Shown: positions 22,966 to 36,400 of the stretch, one piece after another
Layout of the letters: each line of letters starts with the position of its first letter
How positions within the stretch are numbered: position 1 is the stretch's first letter
NCBI RefSeq assembly: GCF_017562075.2
Contig: NC_054085.1
Span: 33,171,039 to 33,235,038 of the forward strand
DNA length: 64,000 nt
Source: Anopheles merus
Lineage: Eukaryota; Arthropoda; Insecta; Diptera; Culicidae
Reading direction: 5' to 3'
Notes under the pieces: model-generated
Databases searched by the model: none
Told to the model about the DNA's origin: nothing
Seen by the model: only the letters and a program-made list of their open reading frames with translations
Translations under genes and position numbers: made by a program

Positions 22966-25900
22966 GAATAACAATTATTTACTTTTAAGGCTTTTAGATC
23001 TTAATGAGGTACAGAAGAATACAAAAGATGATGTCTGTAACAAACAAAACGTTGGCTTAAATAATAACTACCTTTGGTTCAGCAATTGAATGACCCTTGT
23101 TTGAATTTATTTGAATTTGTTTTTATTTTAGAATATTGATACACTGATTTAAAGGAAAAAACAACCCAAACCATAAAGCTATCCAAAGCATTTGAGTACG
23201 TATTAAGAATGATTGAAATGAGTCGAATAAGCTTGCCAGTGCACTAATTAATATCTAGTATCAACGTACTCCTTTTTGTGTTTGTTCCTCTCACAGTTAC
23301 AAACAAATGCCCCATTTATTCATACAACCCACCTTGCAACACAAACGCTAATTACACCCGGTGCGCTTTTCCCCCAAAAGCAGGGGAGTCTTTTACAAAA
23401 ATCAATTACCAGAATATAATGCAGCACGCAAAATCCCATCGTATCCGGTCGCATTATAATGATCTTTCCCCGTGCCCTTTTGGGACGCGTCATGTCATGA
23501 GCGGGAGCATCAGGTTAACTCCCCAGAACAAAATTATCCTAATCCTGCCCAGCCCTCATCACCTCCCGGGACAGAAGACAATGTCTGTCAGAAGAGTGGC
23601 GATAGGAGGGGCCGCGGTGCTTGCATTCGAATATTTGCGCGGTTTTGCAGCACGTGACCCTTTTGGTGCGTCAATTTGGTTCGGCAAGCAAATTAGGGTG
23701 AGCGTGTTTGTCATTCAATCCACCTGATCGAATGGTGGAGCGCTGTATGTGTGTGTGTCAGACAGGGCTGTGTCATCATTAAATTGTCGTTCCGATTACA
23801 GTGTGGCCATCATTGTGTGCAGTGGTTTAAGGATCCGTTTTGAAGGTGTGTTATTCAGGCGGCCATGACAGCGAGTCTTCCCAAAAAAGGGCAACAGAGC
23901 TGGCTCTTTCCCCCTGACACTCTGCTACAAGGTGCATTAGTTTGAGTGGCAAAAGTGTTGTTGCTGGTGTGGCACGCCTTTTTTCCCCCATCGGTCGGAC
24001 GGGATGCAATGTCAATCCCCAGGCTCCCTCCGTAATTCCCGACCCACCAACCAAGGCCAAACACTCGAGTTCACATTACGGCGAAATTGGTTTGTGAAGC
24101 GTTTCATTACTTTACCGCAACCGGTGTTCCACTTGTGTGGGCCGCTGTTCACTTCAGCGGCCACGTGCCATCGATGCATGGTGAAGTGAAATTTCATTAT
24201 GTGCGCTGCTCGGCGGGGTTTTCCGTTCTCCCGTTCCCCTCGCTGCCTCTTTTCGTCCCATTTTTAGGTGGCAGAAAAGGCGTAAGCACACACGTAAAAT
24301 AAACGCAATCTGTGTGTTCGTGTGTTTGTGTGTTTGTGCCAGTGTGCGGTCGCATTTGGGACAAAATGGCCAAACAAAACGGAAGCTTCCGGCAGGGCTG
24401 ACAATGCGCGTGTGTGTGGTGAGGTGTGGGAATCATCTCCGTGAAACCCGGCGCCATTATCTGTGCGCCATTTTTACTTGATCCCAGGTCGGTGGCGGAT
24501 GGCGTGGTTTTTCGCTTTTCACCTTTTTTGTCTTTTTATTTTTTAAATTGATGCTACGATGCGTGGTGCGTGACGGTGCTTCACGGTGCTGCAAAATAAA
24601 GTGTGCTTTACAGGGAGAGCCACACAAACACAGAGGCACGTAAAAACTCAGCACCAGATAATGAGACACGGTGCGGTGCGGAGGACGCAGGAGCCACGTG
24701 GCGCTCTAGGATGTTTCGTTAATGGATTAAATTAAAATAAATAACAGTACTGGTGCAGCACCGATGGCAGCAAGCGGCGACAATGGGGGCTGGCAGGGAG
24801 TTTAAAGAGCTCAAGAGCTGTTTATGGTGGTCCGATTTGATGGTAAGACTTACGAGCTTTTTGTTACTAAAAAAAGAGTTTTCACATGCTTTAAATTAGG
24901 ATGCAGTTTTAAATACATCCTCCCCAAATTGAGGTTGGATTTTTGGTGAGATTTTAATTCTTTTCTGTGCATTTTTCACCATCTCTCTCTCTCTCCCTCG
25001 CTCTCTGCTTCCACGCGATGCACTTGCTGGGGCAAACGGTGTACAAGCGGGCAGGATGCACTTTCGGGTTGGGGCTTTGATTTATGGGTGATAATTAAAT
25101 TGAAATCCAGTAGAGAGAAATTTAATTGTTGTCGGTTGGATTCTTTTCTCTTTTTTTGCTCTTTGCCCGTGGGTTTGTGCCGTAATTTTCGTGTTCCAGT
25201 TTTGGAAAGGTGTACAGTTTTATTTGCATACATTGTTTGCACCGCTGCTGTGTGCTCGCTGTTTGCTGTCGGTGTTTTACGAGCACTTTGTTTTGCTCAG
25301 TTTTATTTTTCGCTGTGCATTGTGTGCATGGTGAAAGATGATATTTATGTACTTTCGACACGAGCTGCCCGTCCTGCATCCGTCCGTGGTATTCCGGCAT
25401 TGGTGGAGCTTTTTCGTCACCTGACTGCTGTCGGTTAATGCTGCAGGAATTGCGTTGAGTTTGGAACTCATTTAAATAATGCTTGTAATACGCTCCTCGT
25501 ATTGCCCATGCATTCCTTTCGCCCAAGCGCACCCACACCACCCCGAATGGAGGCGCCTGGTACGCCACGTCAGCTCCGTTCGAGCGGTACCCTTTGTAGC
25601 GTACTCTGGTTTTTTTTTTCTTTCACGCTGGTGACGAGATTATTGTCAATTAAATTAATTGAACTCATACGATGTTCAGCACGTCTGGTGCTGTAGCTTG
25701 TGTCACGTACGACACGTCGTTTCGATCGTCGGTTGAGATTGCACCAATCTTGGTGGCAACGAAAAGGTATGTATGTACTGGTATTTACAAAAAGATACAA
25801 AAAAGGGAAAAATGGTATCGATTGTGTTGTTCGGGTACAGTAAATAGTAATCAAATGCAATGCTAGTTACGCAATTAACTCAATTAGCTACATCAATTGA

Positions 25901-28307
25901 GTGGTTTTATTTTGAAACACTTTCAAATAATTGATAATTAAAACGCCTTTCCAGTTTTGGCCGAGAAGCAGCATGTTGAGTGCGCTTGCCTTGCTCGTTA
26001 TCTTATTGGTTATACATCATACATTGCATACATTTAAATTTTTGTTTGTATTGAAGCTTACTTTACAAAGTTTGCAACTAAAGTTTGCAGCTCGCTTTTT
26101 TTTTAATAATCATGAAATTGAAAGAAATTCAGCAAAGTTTTGATAAAGCTAAAAGTAATGTCGATTCGTTGCAGTACGTTTGTATAAAAAATGAACTTTT
26201 TTCGTCAAACTGTTGAAAAAAATCAAGCAAGATAATTTCCTTCCACGAAAACCCTTTGGTAGGTAATTAATTAAGCTAACTCTGCAAAAATAAATGAACG
26301 ACCTTGTGAGCTGCCTGTCGTCAGTTATCCGGAATTTTCAGCATGTCGCCATGTTAACCAAGACATGCGTGTGGGTTTGTCCGATTTTTATACAGATCGA
26401 ACCTCTTCAGTTTTCGAGACAAAATTGTTTGAGTAGAGCTTTTGCATCATGTTTGTCCGGAACAGTTCGATGTGACAAAGCTGGGGGAAATTCGCCTGAA
26501 ATGATCGCCTGGAGTTTTGGCGCCATTTGTGCCAATTTCTGCTTCCTGGTATGTTTTGTTTATGTTTTTCAGGTACTTATTTCACTGTTTGCCCGGTTAC
26601 ATCGATCCCCCCCCCCCCGGCCAAGCTAAGGCAGCAATGTAGTCACATGTCCCTCGGTCTTCATTTTCCGCATCATTTGAAGCTTCTTGTCGCTCAGGGA
26701 CGTCGATCATTCGGATCTGGACTTTCTTTCGATGCTCTGATTATTGTCTAGTAGTATCAGGATGCTTTGTATGCCGGAACAGACTTATACGACGAGTGCA
26801 AACTGCTGCACCGAATCCGTTTTAGACCGTTCTTTGATTGCGCACGCAAGTTGCTTCACTTTTTTACCACCACGGTTAGAGTTCGACTGATAGATGTGTT
26901 AAATTTTATACACTGACTCCTTAGATTCCTATTACTGAAAGTGCAATTAATGTTTCGTTAGTGTGGGTGAAGATAAACCCATTAAAATTTATCTTCTCAG
27001 AGTATACGATAGACCTTTAATACAATAAAAACATAAAAAAAAATTATTTTACAAAAAAAAACAACAACATAATCATCAACATTTTTCAATACCACTAACA
27101 GAATAACACACTGCAAATGAAAAATAATAATTCATTACCGATTGAATGCGTGTCATTACACAATCGCGTAAGCGCATTGTTTACGATCCCATTAAGCTGC
27201 AACAACCTCGCAACATTATACTTTCCAATAGAATGACAAATCCCATTTACCCATTTAGCTGTAATAAATATCCTGTCAATAGGCATGAATTGTGCGATCG
27301 AAGGCAACAGGAAATCATCACTCCACTTTCAGAGCTGTGCAAATACCTTTTTTGTGTTGTTTTGGAGATGTCCACAAACAAAAGAGTGCACCAAATGGAG
27401 GCATCAAGTGTCACATAAATCATCAACATTGGCGCAGCTAGTTTAAGACCCGGTTTTGGTTTACACTTCCCATCGTTTACCTGTCCGGCCGGACTGATCG
27501 GTGGATCGTTTTTGTGCGGCTTTTAGATTCCCTCAAATTCCGCTACGCAAAACAACAACTTTTGATTGAATTTGTCATCGCAAAAAGCGTCGAAAGCGCC
27601 CCCGTGAGGAAGGAGAGGAATCTCTAGTGGACGTTTCCGACCAACACGGCAGCAGGGCAATTGACGCAGCAAAGTGCTCGTTGTGCTATGTTTTGGTGTT
27701 GTTTTTCGCATGTTTACTTAAACGGTCGCTATTACGGAAAGCGCAATCGGTCGCCGTGAGAAGAGCTGGGATGATTTGTTTGTTTCTTTTTTCTTCTCTC
27801 CCACGGGTAGGCTTCACCAGAAGCTGTAAAATCTGTAAATACACACACACACACACCGTCTGTTGCATATTTGTGGAGTTTTTTTTGCTATGTTATTGGC
27901 TGCTCGTTGAAGCCTCTTGAACTGTCAAAAATAGATGGCTCCAAAATGGAAATATGCATTATGGATGGCATACGGTTGTAAAAAAAGAGTGGCGTCGCGC
28001 TCTGTCGAAATGGAGTGAAAAGGAAGCACAATTCACACAAAAAAGAAAAACGTTACAACTTTAACTTAACTTCCACGGGTGGAGCGGTACCTCGCACCGG
28101 GTGGATGAGTGTAAAAGTTATTTAGCAGTGAGAAAGCGAACCAAAAAAAAAGAAAAGAAACGAAGTACCCCAAAAAGCGATGAAATGATGGACGAGAAAT
28201 CGAAAAACTTTACCATTGAGCGTGCGAACACGACATTCGACGCTTCGACACATTCGCTCAGTCCAACTGCCTGAATAAGGGGAAATGATTCATGAAGACG
28301 ATGACAC

Positions 28308-28311
<4 letters not shown>
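22966..28311. other. Gene-poor stretch with GC-rich patches
   Basis: No supported gene. GC-richer patches at about 23.3-24.8 kb and 27.4-28.1 kb alternate with AT-rich DNA. Open frames are short, lack ATG starts with good context or overlap low-complexity GT runs. They could be conserved non-coding DNA or distant exons that I cannot recognise. Confidence 0.4.

Positions 28312-28352
<41 letters not shown>
28312..28352 (+). repeat. AC microsatellite
   Basis: About twenty AC units in non-coding DNA. Confidence 0.85.
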
Positions 28353-28353
<1 letters not shown>

Positions 28354-30337
28354 CGCAAAGGTAGCGATGCGTGAAAATTTGATGAGTACCTAATACAGAT
28401 AAGTGACACAGTGCTTACGCACTCGACTTACATTTCGGAACGATGCTGAGAAATGGGGAATAAATTATGAGCGGAACAAAAAAGAACGCCAAGAGCTCAA
28501 AAACGATGTATTTGTTGAACATACACTCTATGTTCGATCAATCTTCGCTTTATTAATCATGCAAATAGATAGACTGCGTGTGTTAGAGTGTGTGTGTGCC
28601 GTGTGATTTCGCATTCCTCGTAGTGGATGTGTATTGAAATAAGGGAGCAGCAGCATACGGAACTTGAAAGTGTAAACATGAAACAGATTTTATTTCCAAT
28701 ATACAGGCGGCAATGAGCGAGGCACATTCGGTGAGGATTTTTTTGTGTCTGTTTTGCTTTGTTCCCTTGTGTTTGCCATCGTTTGAATACAGGTTCGAAT
28801 TTTCCTCTTAACCTAGGCGGAGTGGATGCAATATTTACAGATGGGCGATGAATCCGTGCAAATGTATCCTTTAATGGGTAAACATTGATGCCGGTCTTTG
28901 AAATGTTTTTTTTGTTTACTAATATGTTTAAGCTGGTGTAAATAGTGTTTAATAGTGTTTATTTTAATATGTGTTAGTTTTGTATCAATAAAAATATGAA
29001 AAGGACTTTTTTTGCAACAAGTATTTGGTACCAACATGCCCAACATGCGCTTTAGGAAGCACTGCTAAGGCAATTGAGATTGAAAAACATAAAAGCCCAT
29101 ACTTTGCAACGTGTAAAAATAAATAACGGCTACGTATGGTAAACATCAACGAGCGTCACATGATAGCAGTTTTTTGTTCAATGTAGCTATGCAAAGCATA
29201 GCGCGTGTACATCCATAACTGTCAGGTGAAGTTGGCATAAAAAAAATCTAAACCCAGAAACCGATGCTGTTTTTGATGTTTCTCGATCGATCAGCCAGTA
29301 ACAAGAACTGTGCAATACGTCACGAGCAGGAGCACCACTACTACATGTGTCGATTCTTCGAATCATGTTTTGCCTTTCTGTCGATTGATGAGTTAACAAG
29401 TTTGTTTTCTTGGAAATACCAATTTACGCTGGTTCGTAATAAATTGAAAACAGAAAAGAATAAAAATACAAAATATAAAAAATGAATCAATACAGTAAGT
29501 ATTCCATCGATTATTGCTCTTCCGAGCCTGTCAATGTTCATTACAATTATTAGTCATCATAGTGACCAAATCTCAGCCATAATCCCATCTGTTTAATATA
29601 AGACAGAGAGAGAGAGGGGGGAGGGGGAGAGAAAGAGAGAGAGATGGAGAAAGAAAGAGTTTTAAGAGCAAAAAACCTATTCACTTTTCCTTTGTAAGTT
29701 CGTTGGCCGAAATTTCAGCCTGTCAGCTGTTTGCATTGTATAGCAGTTTTCGAGCAGCTATCTAAGGGTGGTATAATATACAGGTGGGCTTATTCCAAGG
29801 CGTATGAATTTAGAAGGCTGATTATTATCGCTTCTGTAAATATAAATAAATAAATAGATAAATAAATAAACTGGACTACAAACACTTTGATTCTAGATTC
29901 CATCACCTGATCCCTTTAATGCTCCTTGGGATAAATGTAAAGAACGCCTTGTTTTGCCATTTTTTCGAGCAGGTACTCGAATCAAATTCTAGCTTTGAGC
30001 AAGGACTGTGTAGGAACGAGGTCAAGTATTAGCCAAAATCGCTATGGCCATCTTGGATGTCATTTGACAGCAGAAAGCCCTGGAAAACTTATCAAACCCT
30101 TGAACCATTATTATTAAAAGAGGCATCAATACATTTGGCGAAACATTCAATAACCAATTTACAATTTTCTTCTGATGATCAGACCGATTTATCATTTTTA
30201 TCACAATTAAAATTTGAATCAAATAGGGTTCTTAGCTGTCAAACTGCCTGTAACGAACTTTTGGCTACTTGTCAAATCGTTTTATATTACTTGACCTCGT
30301 TCTTATACACTCCTTAGCTTTGCTTACTTATCCGGCA
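28353..30337. other. Gene-poor AT-rich stretch
   Basis: No supported gene. It holds an AG-rich tract at about 29603-29660 and an AAATA-type run near 29838-29870. Confidence 0.45.
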
Positions 30338-30505
30338 CTACAACCGCTTTGCGGTCTTGGCCTGCCTCAGGAGTGTCCGAAACCGCTCATGGTCTCGCGC
30401 CTTCGTCTGCCAGTCCGTTATCCCGGCCTTAATGGCGGACGCCTCCACGCCATCTTGCCACCTCAATTTGGGCCTACCACGCCTCCTCTGTCCTTGTGGA
30501 CGGCC
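30338..30505 (-). mobile_element. Non-LTR retrotransposon 3' end (ORF2 C-terminus, 55 codons open)
   Basis: The minus strand reads without a stop through GRPQGQRRRGRPKLRWQDGV, then GITDWQTKARDHERF and LLRQAKTAKRL before a TAG at 30340-30338. This is the basic C-terminal end common in RTE-like non-LTR retrotransposon polymerases (arginine-rich, LRWxD, then W...A.D...F). The open frame suggests a fairly recent fragment. No upstream reverse transcriptase domain is present, as expected from 5' truncation. The clade is not certain. Confidence 0.68.
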
Positions 30506-32551
30506 TAAAAAGAAAAACGCCCTTAGCTTTGAGGGTATAATAATCTAGGCTGAAAATTGCAGGCTAGTTTTGTGTGTGGTGTGTATGGAGTAATGACATG
30601 ACTTCAGCCTTCAACTGTCAAATTCCATACAAAAAAGCTGACTAGAATCGTGAAGAGCCTCATTGAGCAAATTAATTTGTTAGGCACACATTTAGGATTT
30701 CAACTAGTAAAAATTGAGAATACCGCGTATCTCCGAATCTGCGTAAAAAAGGTACCGTGTATCTTAAGGTCCATCTGTACCATTCTTAGCACTACTTTTA
30801 TTTACAAAAGTGTATAACTAACACATAAGGCATAAACAAAGATTCTAAACAAGTTTACACCAAAAAACACTGAAAAGTGTTTATGTTCTTAGTAATACAA
30901 AACAAGAACACTAATAAAGCAATGTTTTAATACAACTACCCACAAATGTCAGCGATTGTAAGCTGAACGTATCGATTGTTTTTTCAAAACAGTTTAGAGC
31001 TGAATTCTTACTCAAAATTCTAAGCCTTTTAAATAATTAACTTGCAAGTAACATTTCAAAAAGTTTTTGCATAATTTGTGTAATAGTGACCAAACAATTC
31101 TTAATAAAATAATAATTCAAAGCTTCCTATAGCTTTTGGGCAGAACTGTTTAAATATGAAGGACATTCCATTTTAACGTTCCAATGTCAGCAAGCGTCAC
31201 TTTAATGAGCTGTTAATAAAATTGAAATGAAAAGCAGCTGAAAACTCTTTAACGCTTGTTTGTCAAACGACCTATAAAGTTTTTCTTCTTTTAAAATTAT
31301 TTTCCCCGCTGTTCTTCCGCAACTCATTTATTATGGTTGTGCTCGAAAGAAAACTCCATCATCATCATCGCCATCACCATCAGCATGCAGTCTTTTCACA
31401 TCGCTTGGGTTGGAAAGTTTCTTCTCAACAATCACAACCCCTAGCTGACGCGGTGTGTTTGTTGATAGGAAAATTTTATTGAATAGTTAGCAATTAGTTC
31501 CCATCGCTCCCACCCCTATCCAGCGGAGGCGTGCTGACTCGACTGCTGACGAATTTTCCACGTTAAAGTTTTTCCCGCAAACCGAATATCTTTCCCATTT
31601 TGTGCCCGTGTCTGTGTGTGAGTTTTTGACGAAAAAGTAGTTCCCAGTTCTGCATCCCGACAGCGCACGCCCTCGGCAATCAATGTCGTATGCTCTACGC
31701 TTTCGGTCACTCTCGGCTCTAACGAATCATCAACTCTCTCTCCCTCTTTCTCTACATGATGGATGGATGTTTGGTCGAAAAGTTTGCTGACATGGATGCA
31801 TTTTTCATTGCACCTTGTGTGTTGCATATTCGTCAAGCGACTTGTATCGCTCCCGTCCCCAGCAGGCCGGCAGGTGGCGAAAAGTGTCTCGTGAATAATG
31901 AAGCCGGGCGATGGAAAAGTTGAGTTTAATTTACCATCAACCTTTGACATTTGCAGTTGGCGTGTGAGTGTGTTTGTTTGGAGAATGTTTCAATTCTCCC
32001 CTCAACGACAGTGCGCCGCAGCACGCTGGAGGCTATTGTTTGACCGATGGTACTTGGTAAAAATATTTAAAAAAAATCTTCTCTCTGCAGGACACATCCG
32101 AAGCCATTTTAATGGCAATGAGCGAAAGGAAAAGGTCTTATGTCGGGACCTCCGTCTCCGGTACTTGGCGGAAAGTTTAGCAGCATAATTATGCCATGCT
32201 GATAATATAATTTCGCTCACTTTCTCTCTCTCTCCCGCTGCCTGCCTTCTTCTCTCCGTGATGGAAGAAAAATTGTTCAATTATTTTTGCTTAATTAAAA
32301 ACTCTTTCGCTTCCATCGGTGTGTGTGTGTGTGCCCAGGGGGCATTGGTGAACGTGGCACAGCGGGAGTGAGCGTGAGCTTTCGTCGATTCTTTCCATTC
32401 CAACCCTATCGCCCGGCGGTGTTCTTCATGGATCGGTGGGATATATGGAGGATGTAATCCGGTGTCCAGCACCCGTATACTTTTGCTTCTCAACTTCCGC
32501 AGCGAAGAGAACAAGACGAGGTCGGAGCACAAAGAAAGGGGGTGGAAACAC
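30506..32551. other. Spacer downstream of the F-box gene
   Basis: Mostly AT-rich without a recognised gene. A minus-strand ATG ORF of 144 codons at 31516-31950 has no recognisable domain and may be chance or distal 3' UTR of the F-box gene. CT runs occur at 32221-32236. Confidence 0.4.
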
Positions 32552-33335
32552 TCAAACGGCTACATGTCGCGTTAGTGACGCCATCTGGAACTGCTCCTCG
32601 GACAGCAGATGCCAGTAGGGGTGGTCCAGTATGCGGGACACTTCCTGTTCGGTCGCTTCGATCGACTCCGCCGCCGACTGCAGCCAGCCGTAGAACTCGT
32701 CCGTCCAGTCGGGGCTGCGGGGCCAATCGCAGCCCAACCGAACCTGGGCCCGGTTGATGTAGAGATGGCGCAGGTTTTGTGCCGATGTGGCAATCAGCAG
32801 GATCGTGGCCGTTGAGATGCACTCCCGCACCATCTGCGGTAAAAAGCAAAGTGGGTGAGTGAAGCGATGCGATCAGGGGCACGGGGCACGGGGCAGGGCA
32901 ACTTACCAGCGCGTTCAATCCGGGACAGGAGCGGGCCAGCAGCAGGAGCAAACTATCCGGGCGTTCCTGGAACTCGCCGTCGCCGACCGCCTCGGCCGTG
33001 GTTGCGGGCAGCTGCTCGTGCCCGTACACGGTCAGCGTGTACTTGTAGGCATCGACGGCCGCCACCAGCTGGTCCGAAGTAATCTGCGAAGAGATTAGAG
33101 ATTTGGCATAAAAGCTCGCCCGGCATGATAAACTCTCGACTCGATACCCCGAGAGATTGCCGCTTGTTGCATTGTTCCTTCAATTGCAATTGCTGGCAGT
33201 ACAATCGGGCTCGGTGCACAGCGCTCTCTGCATATGAATAAGAATAATCAACAAAACTTATCGCCTCCCCCAAAAACTTAATTAACACTCTATTGCACGG
33301 GAGCCCGTTTGTCGGTGCTACTGTGACTGTGACTG

Positions 33336-33404
<69 letters not shown>

Positions 33405-36400
33405 CTATTCGTTAGCCATGATTCTTTTGCTCGATGTAACATATTCGTGTCGGTGGTTGTAAGCTGTGCCGGCTGAGCTTGCTGTGCTGTGTGTAACTGT
33501 GGGGTGCAGGAAATAATTTATCGCAATCGTTTGTCGACGGTAGGGATGTGTGTTTGCGCTTGTTATGGTCTGTTTACCTTACACCGGTACGGCTGGAGAT
33601 ACGGCAGGTTGTGGGTTTGTGGTTTGCTATTATTTGCTTTGCACTCTTGAATACTTTTCGCTTTGTTTGTGCTGTCGAGAATAGGGGACGGAGGAAGGGA
33701 GCTTACAGATGTGTGTTTGTGTATGTCTGTATGTTTTGTTTCAGAACTAGCTTGGGTTAGTTTTAGAAGTGATTTACTTTATGGGAAAAATGGAAATGAT
33801 AAAACAAGCTGTGTCTTCCATTACTGCGTTTTTGAATGCATAAGTTGATGAGACGTGTTTCCTACCGTATTTTTTTCACGTATGAATTCCATTCGGTAGA
33901 CTGGAGTCAAATGCAAACAAATGCTGCATGACAGTAATTGGAATATTTGCATACCGGCGGCTTTGGTTGCGCGAAAAATCAGGATGCAAAAAATGAATTT
34001 AAAGCGATGTAAATATTTGTAAAATGCGGCAAAACTCACATTTGTTTTAGAGTTGTTCTAGTTTTGCTGTAAACTTTTCGCTCGAATAGTTTAAATGACT
34101 AAATTATTAAATGTGATAAATTATTCTGACACCTATTCCCATCGCATTGCTCATTTGATGAGGTAATTTAATTAAATGATAAACTATTCTGACAATAATC
34201 CCTTATTTCTCATTACTCTTTGAATGAGTAATGATCAATTTTATTCTATTTGTGTTTGCTTTGTGTACCTATTTTCGTAAACGAATTTTCCCTTATTTTT
34301 ATGTTCAAGCTTTTAGTTTTATGCTTATAAAATATGCTTATTTTGCTGTTTTTTCATTATAATTTGTTAAATTGTATTAGGTATTGTAAATATTATGATT
34401 AAAAACACACATTATACGCACCAAACAATTCTCTAATCGGGCAATGACCCAAAATTAATAAAATTTCCTATTAAATAAGTCATACCTTACAACATGCATG
34501 ATTAGCCTGTGACCCCGCACATGAAGTGCAGCATACAAGATTGATCTATGTGGCCTACGAACCAATTTCAATTGAACATTATTCTTTAAATGATTTTTTA
34601 TTTGAATATATCATAATAACGTCTTTGAAAAATTGAAGGAATTATGCTGGCTTTGGTAAAATGAGTTCAATTTGTTCATATTTCAGATTTTTATAATGAA
34701 CATAAAGAAATATGTTTTCACTTCACGTCATTGATTAAAACGATTTTTCGGAGCCTCCTTCCACTAACTTGCCTTCGAGATGTTTGATGTTTGATAAATA
34801 CCATACTAAAGCTTTACCGATCCCATCTTCCTGCTGTCAAGCTGAACCCGCCAGCCCGACGACAGCATTGTCATAGCGAAATTGCGAGCCACATGCATTC
34901 GAAGCGACACACACACATACACCGACAAGAACACACGTGAGTTTATAGTTACCATTGTTTTGGGCGTCTGATAAATCATGCTAGCGACGGGCGCTTCGGG
35001 CTGCAGCAGGATCACCGCGTTGGTGGTGGACTCGACGCACAGGTGGACGCGCAGCTTCGGGTTATCCCGCCGCACCGTCAGCCATGCCTTGGCCGAGCAC
35101 GGGCTGATGGCCAGGGCGGGCGGTGTGTAGCGGTTCTGGAGCAGGGTGAGATGCTTCACCTTGGAGTCGGCCAGCAGCATCAGCACATCGTCGTCAATGT
35201 TCTGCGGTGAAACGACCAGCACCTGGGGTGGGCGAGAAGTCAAAATAGGAAAGGGGGAGACAGTGAGTCCGGATGAGCGAAGCGAAAACTAACGGACGGA
35301 CGGACGATGACAGGGGTGATTAATCGTTTTCGGTTATTAAATATCTTGTCGCGCTCGGTTGTGTCCTTGGGTTGCGTCCCGTTGCGTCTACGTGTGCGTA
35401 CGAGAAGGAGAGAAGGAGTCAATAATAAGTTCCCGGTTGGGTGAGTCAATTCTCCTGGCCACACTCGGGACACACAACCGTGCGCATACACACACAGTAT
35501 ACATTTTGCACGCCTTTGGCCGGGACTGGAACGGTCGAGTTACAAATTGAACGGTTATGCAAATTGGGCATTGCTTAAAGCGCCTGCATGTTAGGCAACT
35601 CGCCACACACACATACCGTAGCGATTCGAACGGACCGTTGGGTTGCTCGCCTGCTGTCCGTCTGTCTGTGTGTGTGTATGTTCTTGTTAAAGCGGGCGTG
35701 AAATTGATGATGAAAAGTAGATATAGCTTGAGTCGGTTTTGCTTTTTCACTTGTGCCACGGAACCTCACAATCATAAAGTAATGGTATTAGCCAAGGCTG
35801 TACGCACACTGCACGGTTTCGGGGGGCAGTCCCGTTGTACGATGAATCAGCACCGTTCGGGCATGGGCGTTGAAAAACGATTCGTTGACAATACATCCTA
35901 GGGTGTGTTCCGGATGAGCTCGACAATTTCGGGGCCAGCTAAAGAAGTCATGTGTGCGTGTGTAGTCCGTGCTGATTGGTATCAGCTTTCACCTGCGACT
36001 CACCAGAACGTTCCGAAACCTCATTGTCGCAGGTCCCGTACCGTAGCCGCAGTGGGTAAGATAATTTAGTTTAGGGCCAGCACGTCATCACTCACCTGTA
36101 GATTGAGAAACAGCCCGATGTGCATTATGGGACAGTGCACGTTGGTCACGTTGACGAGGCAGAGCCGGCGCAGCACCAGACAGCACGACTCGAGCACCTC
36201 GTCCAGCAGATGGTTCGCCTCGTACCGCTCGAGGATGAGGTCGACCAGCGACAGGGAGTGCAGGTTGGTGAGGCAGAGCATCAGCCGCTTGAGTGCGGCC
36301 AGCAGCTGACCGCCCGTGCCGAACAGCTTGATTGACTCCGGATCCTCGCTCATGGCCATATTGCACGGGAACAGGTAATTGAGCGAGCGGATGCGCGAAC

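Noticed and set aside
23278..23727. Plus-strand ORF of 149 codons
   Set aside because: It begins at a non-ATG codon, has no recognisable domain and contains proline/serine-rich chance sequence.
31516..31950. Minus-strand ATG ORF of 144 codons
   Set aside because: No domain, signal peptide or splice support, and mixed low-complexity neighbours; kept only as a remark in the spacer entry.
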